Assembly (NCBI GenBank): GCA_013001935.1
Contig: JABDKZ010000009.1
Location: forward strand, 1 to 12,711
Direction of reading: 5' to 3'
DNA from: Maribacter sp.
GTDB lineage: Bacteria > Bacteroidota > Bacteroidia > Flavobacteriales > Flavobacteriaceae
DNA length: 12,711 nucleotides
Shown here: positions 1-8,860 of the stretch, one piece after another
How positions within the stretch are numbered: position 1 is the first letter of the stretch
Layout of the letters: each line of letters starts with the position of its first letter
Position numbers and translations under genes: made by a program
The notes under the pieces: model-generated
What the model was told of the DNA's origin: nothing
The model's input: the letters and a program-made list of their open reading frames with translations, nothing else
Databases searched by the model: none

Positions 1-109
1 CTTTCCCAAAGGGAAATTCCGTTTAGGAGATTTTGTGAATGTAAAAATGAACGACTGCACCTCTGCTACTTTAATCGGTGAAGCTGTTGGTCTTAGCCAC
101 AATAATTAA
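1..109 (+). CDS. miaB: MiaB tRNA methylthiotransferase, C-terminal end only
   Basis: This is the last 35 codons of a gene that enters from the left edge, read in the frame starting at base 2 and ending at TAA 107-109. The residues include FPKGKFRLGDFVNVKMNDCT and end in LIGEAVGLSHNN. That matches the C-terminal TRAM (RNA-binding) domain of MiaB, the radical-SAM enzyme that adds a 2-methylthio group to i6A37 in tRNAs reading UNN codons. The catalytic UPF0004 and radical-SAM domains lie outside the window. The next gene starts 26 nt downstream on the same strand, a pairing common in flavobacteria. The family call rests on the TRAM tail and the gene context. Another TRAM-containing methylthiotransferase (RimO, MtaB) is possible but less likely. 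Confidence 0.8.
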   Translation, partial: FPKGKFRLGDFVNVKMNDCTSATLIGEAVGLSHNN

Positions 110-124
110 TAGATATTTCAAGAT

Positions 125-129
125 AGGAG
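125..129 (+). promoter_or_regulatory. Shine-Dalgarno-like AGGAG before the sigma-54 activator
   Basis: AGGAG lies 6 nt upstream of the ATG at 136. Recognisable Shine-Dalgarno sequences are the exception in Bacteroidota, and the other genes here lack one, so this match supports 136 as the start codon. Confidence 0.55.
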
Positions 130-135
130 CATAAC

Positions 136-1404
136 ATGGAAGGTGTACAATCAATAAAACAACGTTTTGAAATTATAGGAAACGATCCAAAACTCAATAG
201 AGCATTGGAAAAGGCAGTACAGGTTGCCCCAACCGATATCTCTGTTTTGGTAACCGGTGAAAGTGGGGTGGGTAAAGAGTCAATACCCAAAATAATACAT
301 TCCTTATCACATCGTAAGCATGCAAAGTATATTGCAGTAAACTGTGGTGCCATTCCTGAAGGAACCATTGACAGTGAATTATTCGGTCATGAGAAAGGGG
401 CCTTTACGGGGGCGACCTCGACCCGAAGAGGGTATTTTGAAGTAGCCGATGGGGGCACCATTTTTTTGGATGAGGTTGGTGAACTGCCATTAACAACCCA
501 AGTACGTCTTCTGCGAGTGCTTGAAAATGGTGAATTTTTAAAAGTTGGTTCATCACAAGTTCAAAAGACCGATGTTCGCATCGTTGCGGCCACTAATATG
601 AATATGATCGAGGCCATTAAAAGAGAAAAATTCAGGGAAGATCTTTATTATAGATTAAGCACTGTTGAGATACATATTCCTCCGTTACGTGAGCGTAAAG
701 AAGATATTCATTTATTATTTCGAAAGTTTGCCTCTGATTTTGGGCAGAAGTACAAAATGCCTACTATCAGGTTGCAGGACGATGCCATACAGTTATTGCT
801 CAAATACCGTTGGCCGGGTAACATAAGACAACTCAGGAATATCGCAGAACAGATTTCGGTGTTAGAAGAAGGACGAAATATTTCATTGGTCACGTTGAAC
901 AGCTATTTGCCAAATGCGGGCAATACCAATTTACCCGCAGTCATTGATCAAGGCAAAAGTGAAAGTGATTTTAGTAATGAACGCGAAATTCTATATAAGG
1001 TATTGTTCGATATGAAAGGAGACCTTACCGATTTGAAAAAATTAACCTTAGAGTTATTAAAGAATAATGACACCCAAAAAGTACAGGAAGAAAACGAAGG
1101 GTTAATCCAAAAAATCTACGGAAATAATGGTGAGGAGCTTCAAGAGGAAGCTGATGAAACCATGAAGGTTTTAGAACTACCAGAACACGAAATAGAACAA
1201 ACCACCTATAAGTCACCACAAGAAGACAAGTACCATTTCGCAGAGGAAATCGAAGAGGAAGAAACGTTATCTTTACAGGAAAAAGAAGTGGAACTCATTA
1301 AAAAATCACTGGAAAGAAATCGAGGCAAGCGAAAAGCAGCAGCAGCTGAACTAGGAATTTCCGAACGCACCCTTTACCGAAAAATTAAACAGTACGATCT
1401 TTAA
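136..1404 (+). CDS. Sigma-54-dependent transcriptional activator (AAA+ plus Fis-type HTH, no sensor domain)
   Basis: A bacterial enhancer-binding protein that uses ATP to open promoters bound by sigma-54 RNA polymerase. Visible in order: Walker A GESGVGKE (41-48), the sigma-54-contacting GAFTGA loop (88-93), Walker B with IFLDE (109-113), FREDLYYRL (166-174), RWPGNIRQLRN of the sensor II region (225-235), and a C-terminal Fis-type helix-turn-helix (about 394-419, GKRKAAAAELGISERTLYRK). The AAA+ domain starts at about residue 13, so there is no receiver, PAS or GAF domain, and activity must be controlled by level or by a partner. An acidic, Glu-rich linker of about 145 residues separates AAA+ from the HTH. 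The start has an AGGAG site. lptE begins 2 nt after its stop, which suggests co-transcription. Its target genes cannot be told from the sequence. Confidence 0.93.
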   Translation: MEGVQSIKQRFEIIGNDPKLNRALEKAVQVAPTDISVLVTGESGVGKESIPKIIHSLSHRKHAKYIAVNCGAIPEGTIDSELFGHEKGAFTGATSTRRGYFEVADGGTIFLDEVGELPLTTQVRLLRVLENGEFLKVGSSQVQKTDVRIVAATNMNMIEAIKREKFREDLYYRLSTVEIHIPPLRERKEDIHLLFRKFASDFGQKYKMPTIRLQDDAIQLLLKYRWPGNIRQLRNIAEQISVLEEGRNISLVTLNSYLPNAGNTNLPAVIDQGKSESDFSNEREILYKVLFDMKGDLTDLKKLTLELLKNNDTQKVQEENEGLIQKIYGNNGEELQEEADETMKVLELPEHEIEQTTYKSPQEDKYHFAEEIEEEETLSLQEKEVELIKKSLERNRGKRKAAAAELGISERTLYRKIKQYDL

Positions 1405-1406
1405 GA

Positions 1407-1928
1407 ATGAAAGGCCTAAAAAGAATAGTATTGGTATTCGCCATTTTAATCATAGCCTCTAGCTGTGGTATTTATAATTTTACCGGGGGTAATGTGGGCA
1501 CTGCTCAAACTTTTCAGGTAAATTATTTTCAAAACTATGCCACCCAAAGTCCCGGATCTACATTTGAACCAGGAATGGATCGTGATTTCACGCTTGCACT
1601 TCAAGACCGGATATTGAACCAAACGAGTTTAGACCTTATAAATACCAATAATGCAGATTTGTTATACGAAGGTGAAATTGTGGAATATCGGATATCGCCC
1701 ATGAGTGCAACGGCCCAACAGACGGCAGCCCAAAACAGATTGTCTATTGCCGTGAAAGTGCGCTTTTATAATAACACCAAAGAGGATGCCGATTTTGATA
1801 AACGCTTTTCTTTTTTCTTCGATTATCCTGCAAATTCGCAATTGTCATCTGTTAAGGATGAAGCGCACGAAATTATTTTTGAAAGAATTACCCAAGATAT
1901 ATTTAACGAATCGCTTGCAGATTGGTAA
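1407..1928 (+). CDS. lptE: LptE-family LPS-assembly lipoprotein
   Basis: A predicted outer-membrane lipoprotein that plugs the LptD barrel and helps insert lipopolysaccharide into the outer leaflet. The N-terminus has basic residues (K2, K5, R6), a hydrophobic stretch (7-16) and a lipobox ending ASSC, with Cys20 as the lipidated residue. GIYNFTGGNVG follows, which resembles the start of mature Bacteroidota LptE proteins. Length (173 aa) suits the family. The rest is a compact alpha/beta sequence with no membrane segment. It starts 2 nt after the sigma-54 activator and ends 6 nt before the TPR gene, so translation is probably coupled. LptE proteins diverge strongly. The call rests on the lipoprotein signal, the post-Cys sequence and the locus. 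Confidence 0.82.
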   Translation: MKGLKRIVLVFAILIIASSCGIYNFTGGNVGTAQTFQVNYFQNYATQSPGSTFEPGMDRDFTLALQDRILNQTSLDLINTNNADLLYEGEIVEYRISPMSATAQQTAAQNRLSIAVKVRFYNNTKEDADFDKRFSFFFDYPANSQLSSVKDEAHEIIFERITQDIFNESLADW

Positions 1929-1934
1929 ACCCTT

Positions 1935-2858
1935 ATGAACGTACAGGATTTTACATATTTATTACAAAACCCTGATAAGGTGGTTACCCCAATACAGACC
2001 AAACAATTGGAAGATGTATTGGAGGAATACCCTTATTTTCAAGCGGCCAGAGCCCTACAATTAAAAGGTCTTAGAAACCTCAACAGTTTTAAATATAACA
2101 ATGCCCTCAAAAAAACAGCGGCCTATTCTACGGATCGTGACGTGCTTTTCGACTTTATAACTTCTGACGATTTCTTACAGAATTCAATTGCCAATACAAT
2201 TTCTGGGAAGACCCTTTTGATAAAAAACGAGTCCCCTTCAGAAGAATTGGTCAAGGTTAAAAAACCAAAACCTATTATTGAAAAATCAAAAGACAAACCT
2301 TTACCACAAGACGTTGATGATGCAGATCAAATATTAGATCCAAAACTATTCAAATCAAAAGATCCTGAGGTAGATGAAGCTATTAAGGCAGCAAAGGAAA
2401 AAGCTAAAAAAGAACTGGAGATAGGCAAACCTTTACCTTTTACGAAACACGAGAAACACTCTTTTAGCGAATGGTTGCAATTGACCGCTCTGAAAACGAT
2501 AGACAGAGAACCTAAGAAGTCAGATACCGATGAAACAGTTGAGGATGACATTGATTTCCCTTTAGAAAAAGAAGTCCTTAAAAAGAAGAAGTTTGAACTT
2601 ATTGATAAGTTTATTGAAAATAACCCAAAAATAGTCCCTACTGGCAAGTCAACTTCCAAGGTTGATATGACCAGGTCAATTAAATTCGACAAAGACGAGT
2701 TAATGACCGAGACCTTGGCCAAAGTTTATTTAGAGCAGAAAAAGTATAAAAAAGCCATTCAAGCTTACAAGATTTTAAGTTTGAAATATCCGGAAAAAAG
2801 TGGTTTCTTTGCAGACCGAATAAAAGCGGCACAAAAAATACAACAAGAAAATACCTAA
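1935..2858 (+). CDS. TPR-containing protein of unknown function
   Basis: A 307-residue protein with no signal peptide or membrane segment, so probably cytoplasmic. The N-terminal about 90 residues look helical and globular (EEYPYFQAARALQLKGL at 30-46). The middle (about 100-215) is rich in Lys, Glu, Asp and Pro and probably disordered, with one hydrophobic island (HSFSEWLQLTALKTI, 175-189). The C-terminus has a TPR-like helical hairpin (about 256-290: TETLAKVYLEQKKYKKAIQAYKILSLKYP). One clear TPR suggests protein binding, but no partner can be named. It lies between lptE (6 nt) and secG (5 nt), and this placement next to secG recurs in flavobacteria. A role in envelope biogenesis is only an inference from position. 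Confidence 0.8.
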   Translation: MNVQDFTYLLQNPDKVVTPIQTKQLEDVLEEYPYFQAARALQLKGLRNLNSFKYNNALKKTAAYSTDRDVLFDFITSDDFLQNSIANTISGKTLLIKNESPSEELVKVKKPKPIIEKSKDKPLPQDVDDADQILDPKLFKSKDPEVDEAIKAAKEKAKKELEIGKPLPFTKHEKHSFSEWLQLTALKTIDREPKKSDTDETVEDDIDFPLEKEVLKKKKFELIDKFIENNPKIVPTGKSTSKVDMTRSIKFDKDELMTETLAKVYLEQKKYKKAIQAYKILSLKYPEKSGFFADRIKAAQKIQQENT

Positions 2859-2863
2859 TAATA

Positions 2864-3223
2864 ATGAGCACATTTACAATATTCTTGATTCTTATCATCG
2901 CGGTTTGCTTTCTATTAGTATTGGTGATTATGGTTCAAAATCCTAAAGGTGGCGGATTGTCCTCTTCTTTCGGTGGCGGAGGCAGTCAAATAGTAGGTGG
3001 CGTTAAAAAAACGGGCGACTTTTTAGACAAAAGTACTTGGACACTAGCCATCTTATTGGTGGTTTTGATTTTAGCATCGAACGTTGCGTTAAAGGGGAAT
3101 TTTGGTGATGTGGATTCTAAATTGTTAGAAGGTGACGCTATAGAAGAAACTGTTCCCGAAGCTGTGCCTGAAGAAGTACCGGCACCTGCAACAAATACTG
3201 ATAATGAAACTGATGGTCAGTAG
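2864..3223 (+). CDS. secG: SecG, protein-export membrane subunit
   Basis: The small accessory subunit of the SecYEG translocon in the inner membrane, which aids SecA-driven export. Two membrane helices are visible (about 4-24 and 57-75). Between them is the diagnostic loop VQNPKGGGLSSSFGGGGS (24-41), the most conserved part of SecG. A Val/Pro/Glu/Ala-rich acidic tail (about 85-119) follows the second helix and is common in Bacteroidota SecG. Length (119 aa) is normal for the lineage. It is the last gene of the unit: it starts 5 nt after the TPR gene, and a terminator hairpin follows within 25 nt of its stop. Confidence 0.95.
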   Translation: MSTFTIFLILIIAVCFLLVLVIMVQNPKGGGLSSSFGGGGSQIVGGVKKTGDFLDKSTWTLAILLVVLILASNVALKGNFGDVDSKLLEGDAIEETVPEAVPEEVPAPATNTDNETDGQ

Positions 3224-3246
3224 TCCCATCACATAAAATAGCATAG

Positions 3247-3281
3247 AATGCCAGCCTGAATGACAAGCTGGCATTTTTGTT
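3247..3281 (+). terminator. Rho-independent terminator after secG
   Basis: AATGCCAGC (3247-3255) pairs perfectly with GCTGGCATT (3267-3275) across an 11-nt loop and is followed by TTTGTTT. The 9-bp stem with its T-rich tail lies 24 nt beyond the secG stop. It separates the miaB-secG unit from groESL. Confidence 0.85.
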
Positions 3282-3289
3282 TTACAAAA

Positions 3290-3320
3290 TGTCAGTTTTT
3301 ATAAAATGGCATAATTTCTG
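3290..3320 (+). promoter_or_regulatory. Candidate groESL promoter element (TGTCA ... TGGCA-N7-TG)
   Basis: Between the secG terminator and groES, TGTCA (3290-3294) and TGGCATAATTTCTG (3307-3320) stand out from AT-rich DNA. The second resembles a sigma-54 -24/-12 site: a TGGCA -24 box and GG-N10-GT, where consensus would be GG-N10-GC. No good TAnnTTTG box and no CIRCE (HrcA) inverted repeat is visible between 3284 and 3365. A groES promoter must lie here because a terminator is upstream. Which sigma factor uses it is uncertain. Confidence 0.35.
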
Positions 3321-3365
3321 TCTAAATAATCGAGTAAATTAAAAATCAATTTAAAACTAATAAAT

Positions 3366-3644
3366 ATGGCTAAAGTTAGCATTAAACCCTTGGCAGATAG
3401 AGTCCTTATCGAACCAATGGCAGCAGAGACCAAAACGGCATCTGGCATTTATATCCCTGACACCGCAAAAGAAAAACCACAAAAAGGTAAGGTAGTAGCG
3501 GTAGGTCCTGGAACAAAAGATGAGCAAATAACCGTAAAAGTTGGGGATACCGTACTTTATGGAAAATACGCAGGTACTGAACTAAAACTAGAAGGTACAG
3601 ATTATCTTATGATGAGGGAAAGTGACATTTTAGCAATTATATAA
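3366..3644 (+). CDS. groES: GroES co-chaperonin (Hsp10)
   Basis: The seven-subunit lid that caps GroEL and encloses the folding chamber in the cytoplasm. The sequence shows the standard opening [11 protein letters not shown] (7-17), the mobile loop that docks on GroEL (about 18-34, [18 protein letters not shown]), then [10 protein letters not shown] and [19 protein letters not shown], ending in the [11 protein letters not shown] terminal strand. At 92 aa it is of usual length with no gaps. It is the first gene of the groESL operon, with groEL starting 32 nt after its stop. The start is fixed by the conserved [10 protein letters not shown]-terminus. Confidence 0.97.
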   Translation: MAKVSIKPLADRVLIEPMAAETKTASGIYIPDTAKEKPQKGKVVAVGPGTKDEQITVKVGDTVLYGKYAGTELKLEGTDYLMMRESDILAII

Positions 3645-3667
3645 ATAACATAAACTCGAAAAAATAA

Positions 3668-5311
<1,644 letters not shown>

Positions 5312-5344
5312 AAGGTCACACGTGAATTAATACATTATATTCAT

Positions 5345-5384
5345 AAAAAAAATCGCCCTGACATCATTGTTAGGGCGATTTTAT
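5345..5384. terminator. Bidirectional terminator between groEL and the metal operon
   Basis: Bases 5349-5363 pair with 5368-5382 in a 15-bp stem containing one G-T pair, with the loop TCAT. The core is ATCGCCCT/AGGGCGAT. T-rich sequence follows on the plus strand. On the minus strand the A-run at 5345-5350 becomes a U-run right after the stem. It therefore can end groESL transcription and that of the converging operon whose last gene stops at 5401. Confidence 0.88.
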
Positions 5385-5400
5385 TTAGAGATTTCAGTTT

Positions 5401-5757
5401 TTAATGCTTGTCACTATCATCGGCATCATCTTCTCGATACTTACAACACGGATGTATCTCATCATAAGCATCCTCGGTAGCCTTTAGCTCTTTTGTATCG
5501 TGACCAACAGCCACCAATGCCGTTTTAATTTTCATGGGGTTTGTCTTTCGTTCATCTATAATCAATGAAAGTTCATGGGAAGGAATATCCCATAACGCAT
5601 ACTTAACCCCTTTTACACCCAATGCCGCTTTCTCGATACGCGCTTTGCACATTTCACATTTGCCATCAACTTCAAAAGACATTTTTTTATTCTTTTCCTG
5701 TGCAAATGAAACGGTCGCTAGTATCATCATTGTGATTCCTAAAATTGCTTTTTTCAT
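5401..5757 (-). CDS. Periplasmic HMA-like heavy-metal-binding protein
   Basis: A 118-residue secreted protein. Residues 1-20 are a signal peptide (KK, a hydrophobic core, then ATVSFA-Q), so it acts in the periplasm or is attached to the outside. The mature part matches the heavy-metal-associated fold of copper chaperones: MSFEVDGKCEMCKARIEKAALGVKGVKYALWDIPSHELSL, with the metal-binding CxxC as Cys34-Glu-Met-Cys37. The tail adds a second possible ligand cluster, HPCCKYR (Cys104-Cys105), and an acidic, His-ended C-terminus (EDDADDSDKH). It is the last gene of a four-gene minus-strand operon, starting 20 nt after the receptor gene. The natural reading is a chaperone passing Cu(I) or a similar soft metal between the receptor and other proteins. 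The metal is inferred. Confidence 0.82.
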   Translation of the reverse strand: MKKAILGITMMILATVSFAQEKNKKMSFEVDGKCEMCKARIEKAALGVKGVKYALWDIPSHELSLIIDERKTNPMKIKTALVAVGHDTKELKATEDAYDEIHPCCKYREDDADDSDKH

Positions 5758-5777
5758 TATATTTTTTTAAAATTTAT

Positions 5778-8015
5778 TTATAATTTAAATCTAAATCCGC
5801 CATAAAACATTCTTCCCATGATCGGGGCGTACACAATACTAGTATCAAAATATGGGCCAAATGGGTCATCTGCACTTAATACCGGATTGTCTTGGGTAAA
5901 ATTAGTCAAATTTTCGCCCCCTATATAGATTTCAAAATGCGTATTGAAAACTTTTGTGACTTGGGCGTTCATAAGACTATAGGAGCCCGAATAATCACCT
6001 AACTGATATTGCACAGGATTAGTTGAAGTATTTGGTAATCGCTGCCTACCCAAGGTATGCAAGGTATAGTCAAAACGCCATTGGGATCCTTTTTCGTTTG
6101 GCGCTGTTTCATAGCCTAGGTTTGCAAAAAAGCGATGTTTGGCCTGCAATGGTTTTTGTAATAGCCCTGATTGGTAATCGGTTTTTACATCGTAATACTT
6201 ATAGGCCGTACGAAGGTCCACGTTTTTCAAAATTTCATAATTCACTTCCAATTGAAAACTATTCGCTTCACTTTTTCCATCCAAATTATAAAATGAAACT
6301 TCTTGCGGATTTTCCCAATCTACTACAATTTGATTTTTAAAATCGGTCCTGTAAAAATCCAGCGTTATATTTCCCGGTCGCCCATACAAATCGAAACCTT
6401 GTAAAAAGCTTAGGCCGTAATTCCATGCATCTTCAGGATCCAATCCATAAATAGTACCGCTTTCCGCTGACAAACGTATCTGTCGTGAAGAGCCAAATAG
6501 CTGCTGGTTTTCAGCGAAGATATTGGCTGCCCGTTTGCCTCTCCCAAAAGATCCCCTTAAACTTGCTTTTTCCCAAGGTGTATATCGCAAATGGAATCTT
6601 GGCGTGACGAAAGTACCCAAACGATTGTGGGTGTCTATCCTTAAACCAGCTGTTAGACTTAGCTTCTCCAAATCATCATAGCTGTATTCAAAAAATACTC
6701 CGACCGAGTTATCATCCCTGTCAAAGCTTTGTGAATTAACCAATTCATCGTAACCATCATAGGCAAAAGTAAGCCCTGTCTTAAACTTATTTTGGGTATC
6801 GCCCAAGATGGAATTGAAAATAAGGTTGGAATAAATACTCTCATGGGTTATATCGTAACGATTAAATCCAAAATACGAGTCTTGCTTATGATTACTATAA
6901 GAAGCTTGAAATCCCATGCTTTGGAAAGGAAGTTCTGGAAAGACATAACCCAATTTTAAGGAAGAATCAAAACGTCTTGTATCAATTTCACTTCCCCAAG
7001 CGTTTGTCGTAAACTTATCGGTAATTGGATCAAAGGCAGTTTGTCCTACTTGTTTTTCATCATTGAGGAAACGAACATTGATAAAACTGACCCATCCGGT
7101 TTCCGGGTTCTGGTATTGCCAACGGTTCAAAATGTTGATCTGATTGGCCAAGGGAGCATCTAAGAATCCATCTTTGTTGTTATCTTCCTTTTGATCCCTT
7201 CGGTTAGCATGAATATATAGCCCTGTGCTTAGTTTATCGGTTAGTTGCTTATTAAAATGGGTATTTAATTCCAAGCGACCATTCTGATTGGCATACCCAT
7301 TAACAAAAATAGATTTATCGGTCAAAGGCTTTACCAGCTCGGTATTTATTTGGCCGGAGATACTTTCATACCCATTGACAACACTCCCTGCACCTTTAGT
7401 AATCTGGATGCTCTCTACCCAGGTTCCCGGCGTAAATGTAAGGCCAAATGCTTGTGAAGCACCGCGCACCATTGGTATATTTTCCTGGGTAATCAACAAA
7501 TACGGACTCGTAAGTCCTAACATTTGAATCTGCTTGGTCCCTGTTAGTGCATCCGAAAAATTGACGTCAATAGCGGGATTGGTTTCAAAACTTTCCGAAA
7601 GATTGCAACAAGCTGCCTTTAGCAGTTCTGCACTATTCACTGTAACAACATTTTGTGCACTGTAATACGCCTTTTGAACCGCATCACGTTTTTTCTGTAT
7701 GACAACCTCATCCAATTGGTTTGACGGCTTTAAGGAATGATGTACCATTTTGGGTTCATTAATGGTCAAAGTATCTGATTCAAAACCCACAAAACTAATA
7801 ATCAGTTTGTTGTATTCCTTGGTAAAAGGAATACTGAACAAGCCTTCTTCGTCGGTAATGGTGCCCATTTGAGAACCCATCCAATACACATTTGCCCCTG
7901 CCAGTCCCAAATGTTTGTTTTCTGAATTGGCCTCCATCACCATACCCTCTATCTTTTCTTGCGAAAAACAGAGCAACGGAAATAGTAGGCTATAAATTAT
8001 AATGATATTCTTCAT
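5778..8015 (-). CDS. TonB-dependent outer-membrane receptor, probably for copper or another metal
   Basis: A 745-residue outer-membrane transporter energised by TonB. In order: a signal peptide (1-19, ending LLCFSQ), a carboxypeptidase-regulatory-like beta-sandwich typical of Bacteroidota receptors (about 22-97, with GTITDEEGLFSIPF and ISFVGFES), a TonB-box-like stretch (LDEVVIQKK, 101-109), a plug domain (about 120-230, with IQMLGLTSPYLLITQENIP and ITKGAGSVVNGYESISGQIN), then a beta-barrel to the C-terminus (GRMFYGGFRFKL). The plug carries adjacent Cys136-Cys137 in KAACCNLSESFETNPAIDV, well placed to bind a soft metal. No SusD partner is present, which argues against a glycan role. HMA-domain genes on both sides (9 and 20 nt away) make metal uptake, probably copper, the best guess. 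The substrate is not proven. Confidence 0.88.
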   Translation of the reverse strand: MKNIIIIYSLLFPLLCFSQEKIEGMVMEANSENKHLGLAGANVYWMGSQMGTITDEEGLFSIPFTKEYNKLIISFVGFESDTLTINEPKMVHHSLKPSNQLDEVVIQKKRDAVQKAYYSAQNVVTVNSAELLKAACCNLSESFETNPAIDVNFSDALTGTKQIQMLGLTSPYLLITQENIPMVRGASQAFGLTFTPGTWVESIQITKGAGSVVNGYESISGQINTELVKPLTDKSIFVNGYANQNGRLELNTHFNKQLTDKLSTGLYIHANRRDQKEDNNKDGFLDAPLANQINILNRWQYQNPETGWVSFINVRFLNDEKQVGQTAFDPITDKFTTNAWGSEIDTRRFDSSLKLGYVFPELPFQSMGFQASYSNHKQDSYFGFNRYDITHESIYSNLIFNSILGDTQNKFKTGLTFAYDGYDELVNSQSFDRDDNSVGVFFEYSYDDLEKLSLTAGLRIDTHNRLGTFVTPRFHLRYTPWEKASLRGSFGRGKRAANIFAENQQLFGSSRQIRLSAESGTIYGLDPEDAWNYGLSFLQGFDLYGRPGNITLDFYRTDFKNQIVVDWENPQEVSFYNLDGKSEANSFQLEVNYEILKNVDLRTAYKYYDVKTDYQSGLLQKPLQAKHRFFANLGYETAPNEKGSQWRFDYTLHTLGRQRLPNTSTNPVQYQLGDYSGSYSLMNAQVTKVFNTHFEIYIGGENLTNFTQDNPVLSADDPFGPYFDTSIVYAPIMGRMFYGGFRFKL

Positions 8016-8024
8016 TTATATATT

Positions 8025-8747
8025 TTAAAAATTTGAAATCAATAATGTAATTGCCATAACCAACATTATCATATTTTCTATGAATGTAGCTTTGGTCATT
8101 GGTAGTTTTAAAACAGTCCCTAAACAGGCACATTGTATCTGCTTTCTATCCAGTAGCGTTGCTGAAACACCAATTGTGGTCAGACCTAATACTACCATAG
8201 TTAGTATTAATGCAACGGTGCTTTGGAAACGCATCAAGAACATTAAGCCCAGGGCTAATTCAATAAAAGGGTATACAAACCCATAAATCGGAAGCCTTTT
8301 GGCCAAGGGGTCGTACATCCTAAAACTATTTGAAAATCCTTTGAGGTCTAAAAGTTTAAAAAAGCTAAAAATTATATAGAATAACCCCATAAAATCCAAC
8401 ATGGCACTTGTTGCAGCCCAGTCCTTGAAGTTTAGTAGAAAGACCGCCGCAATTAAATACATGAAGATCAAGAACAAGGGCCATAACTGCTTAATCGTTG
8501 ACTTATTGGAGTCAGCCTTAAAACTATCCTTACCCGCATGCTCCTTTTTTGAATGCAGCTTATATTTATCCGAAATAGCGGATTGCAAAATTCCCAGCAT
8601 AATATGCCGATCGGTAACAATATCTACCTCTCCTTTTTCCAGGCTTACCGCTACTTTTGTGACACCATTTACTTTAATAAGGTCATTGGTTATACTTGCA
8701 ACGCATCCGTCACAAGTCATTCCCGAAATTTTGTACGTATTATTCAT
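8025..8747 (-). CDS. HMA domain fused to a MauE/DoxX-like membrane protein
   Basis: A 240-residue two-part protein. Residues 1-66 are a heavy-metal-associated domain with GMTCDGC (9-15; Cys12 and Cys15 bind the metal), followed by a polar, His/Lys-rich linker (67-87). Residues 88-239 hold about five predicted membrane segments (roughly 88-106, 113-133, 155-172, 177-197, 221-239), like MauE/DoxX-type redox-associated membrane proteins. A CxC (Cys206-Ala-Cys208, in QCACLGTVLKLPM) sits between the last two segments and may be a redox or metal site. It has no P-type ATPase motifs (no DKTG), so it is not a CopA pump. It lies 9 nt upstream of the receptor gene. Its start codon abuts an inverted repeat shared with the end of the preceding gene. 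Confidence 0.82.
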   Translation of the reverse strand: MNNTYKISGMTCDGCVASITNDLIKVNGVTKVAVSLEKGEVDIVTDRHIMLGILQSAISDKYKLHSKKEHAGKDSFKADSNKSTIKQLWPLFLIFMYLIAAVFLLNFKDWAATSAMLDFMGLFYIIFSFFKLLDLKGFSNSFRMYDPLAKRLPIYGFVYPFIELALGLMFLMRFQSTVALILTMVVLGLTTIGVSATLLDRKQIQCACLGTVLKLPMTKATFIENMIMLVMAITLLISNF

Positions 8748-8749
8748 TG

Positions 8750-8860
8750 TCTTATTTGATTAATTTGTATCCGTTAAAACGTATATTCTATGGATTATCA
8801 CCTAGGTAATATCCATATGACTTCTACTATGGCGCAGAAATACTAATTAATCAAATAAGA
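8750..8860 (-). repeat. Long inverted repeat across an operon junction
   Basis: Arm 8750-8770 is the reverse complement of arm 8840-8860 at 20 of 21 positions, enclosing 69 nt. In the minus-strand mRNA the first arm holds the last codons and stop of the HYC_CC_PP gene (stop 8853-8851), and the second ends 2 nt before the ATG of the HMA-MauE gene. The enclosed part has its own imperfect hairpin (8789-8795 with 8811-8817) around the palindrome ACCTAGGT (8800-8807). No T-run follows, so it is not a terminator. It may control translation of the downstream gene or be the remnant of a small mobile element. Confidence 0.7.

Noticed and set aside
3284..3365. CIRCE element (HrcA operator) before groES
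   Set aside because: No TTAGCACTC-N9-GAGTGCTAA inverted repeat or near match is present.
5778..8015. Receptor as a SusC-type glycan transporter
   Set aside because: No SusD gene is adjacent, the protein is shorter than typical SusC (about 1000 aa), and all neighbours are metal-binding proteins.
8025..8747. HMA-containing membrane protein as a copper-exporting P-type ATPase fragment
   Set aside because: It lacks the DKTG phosphorylation motif, the CPC membrane motif and the ATP-binding domain. The membrane part resembles MauE/DoxX proteins and the gene looks complete.
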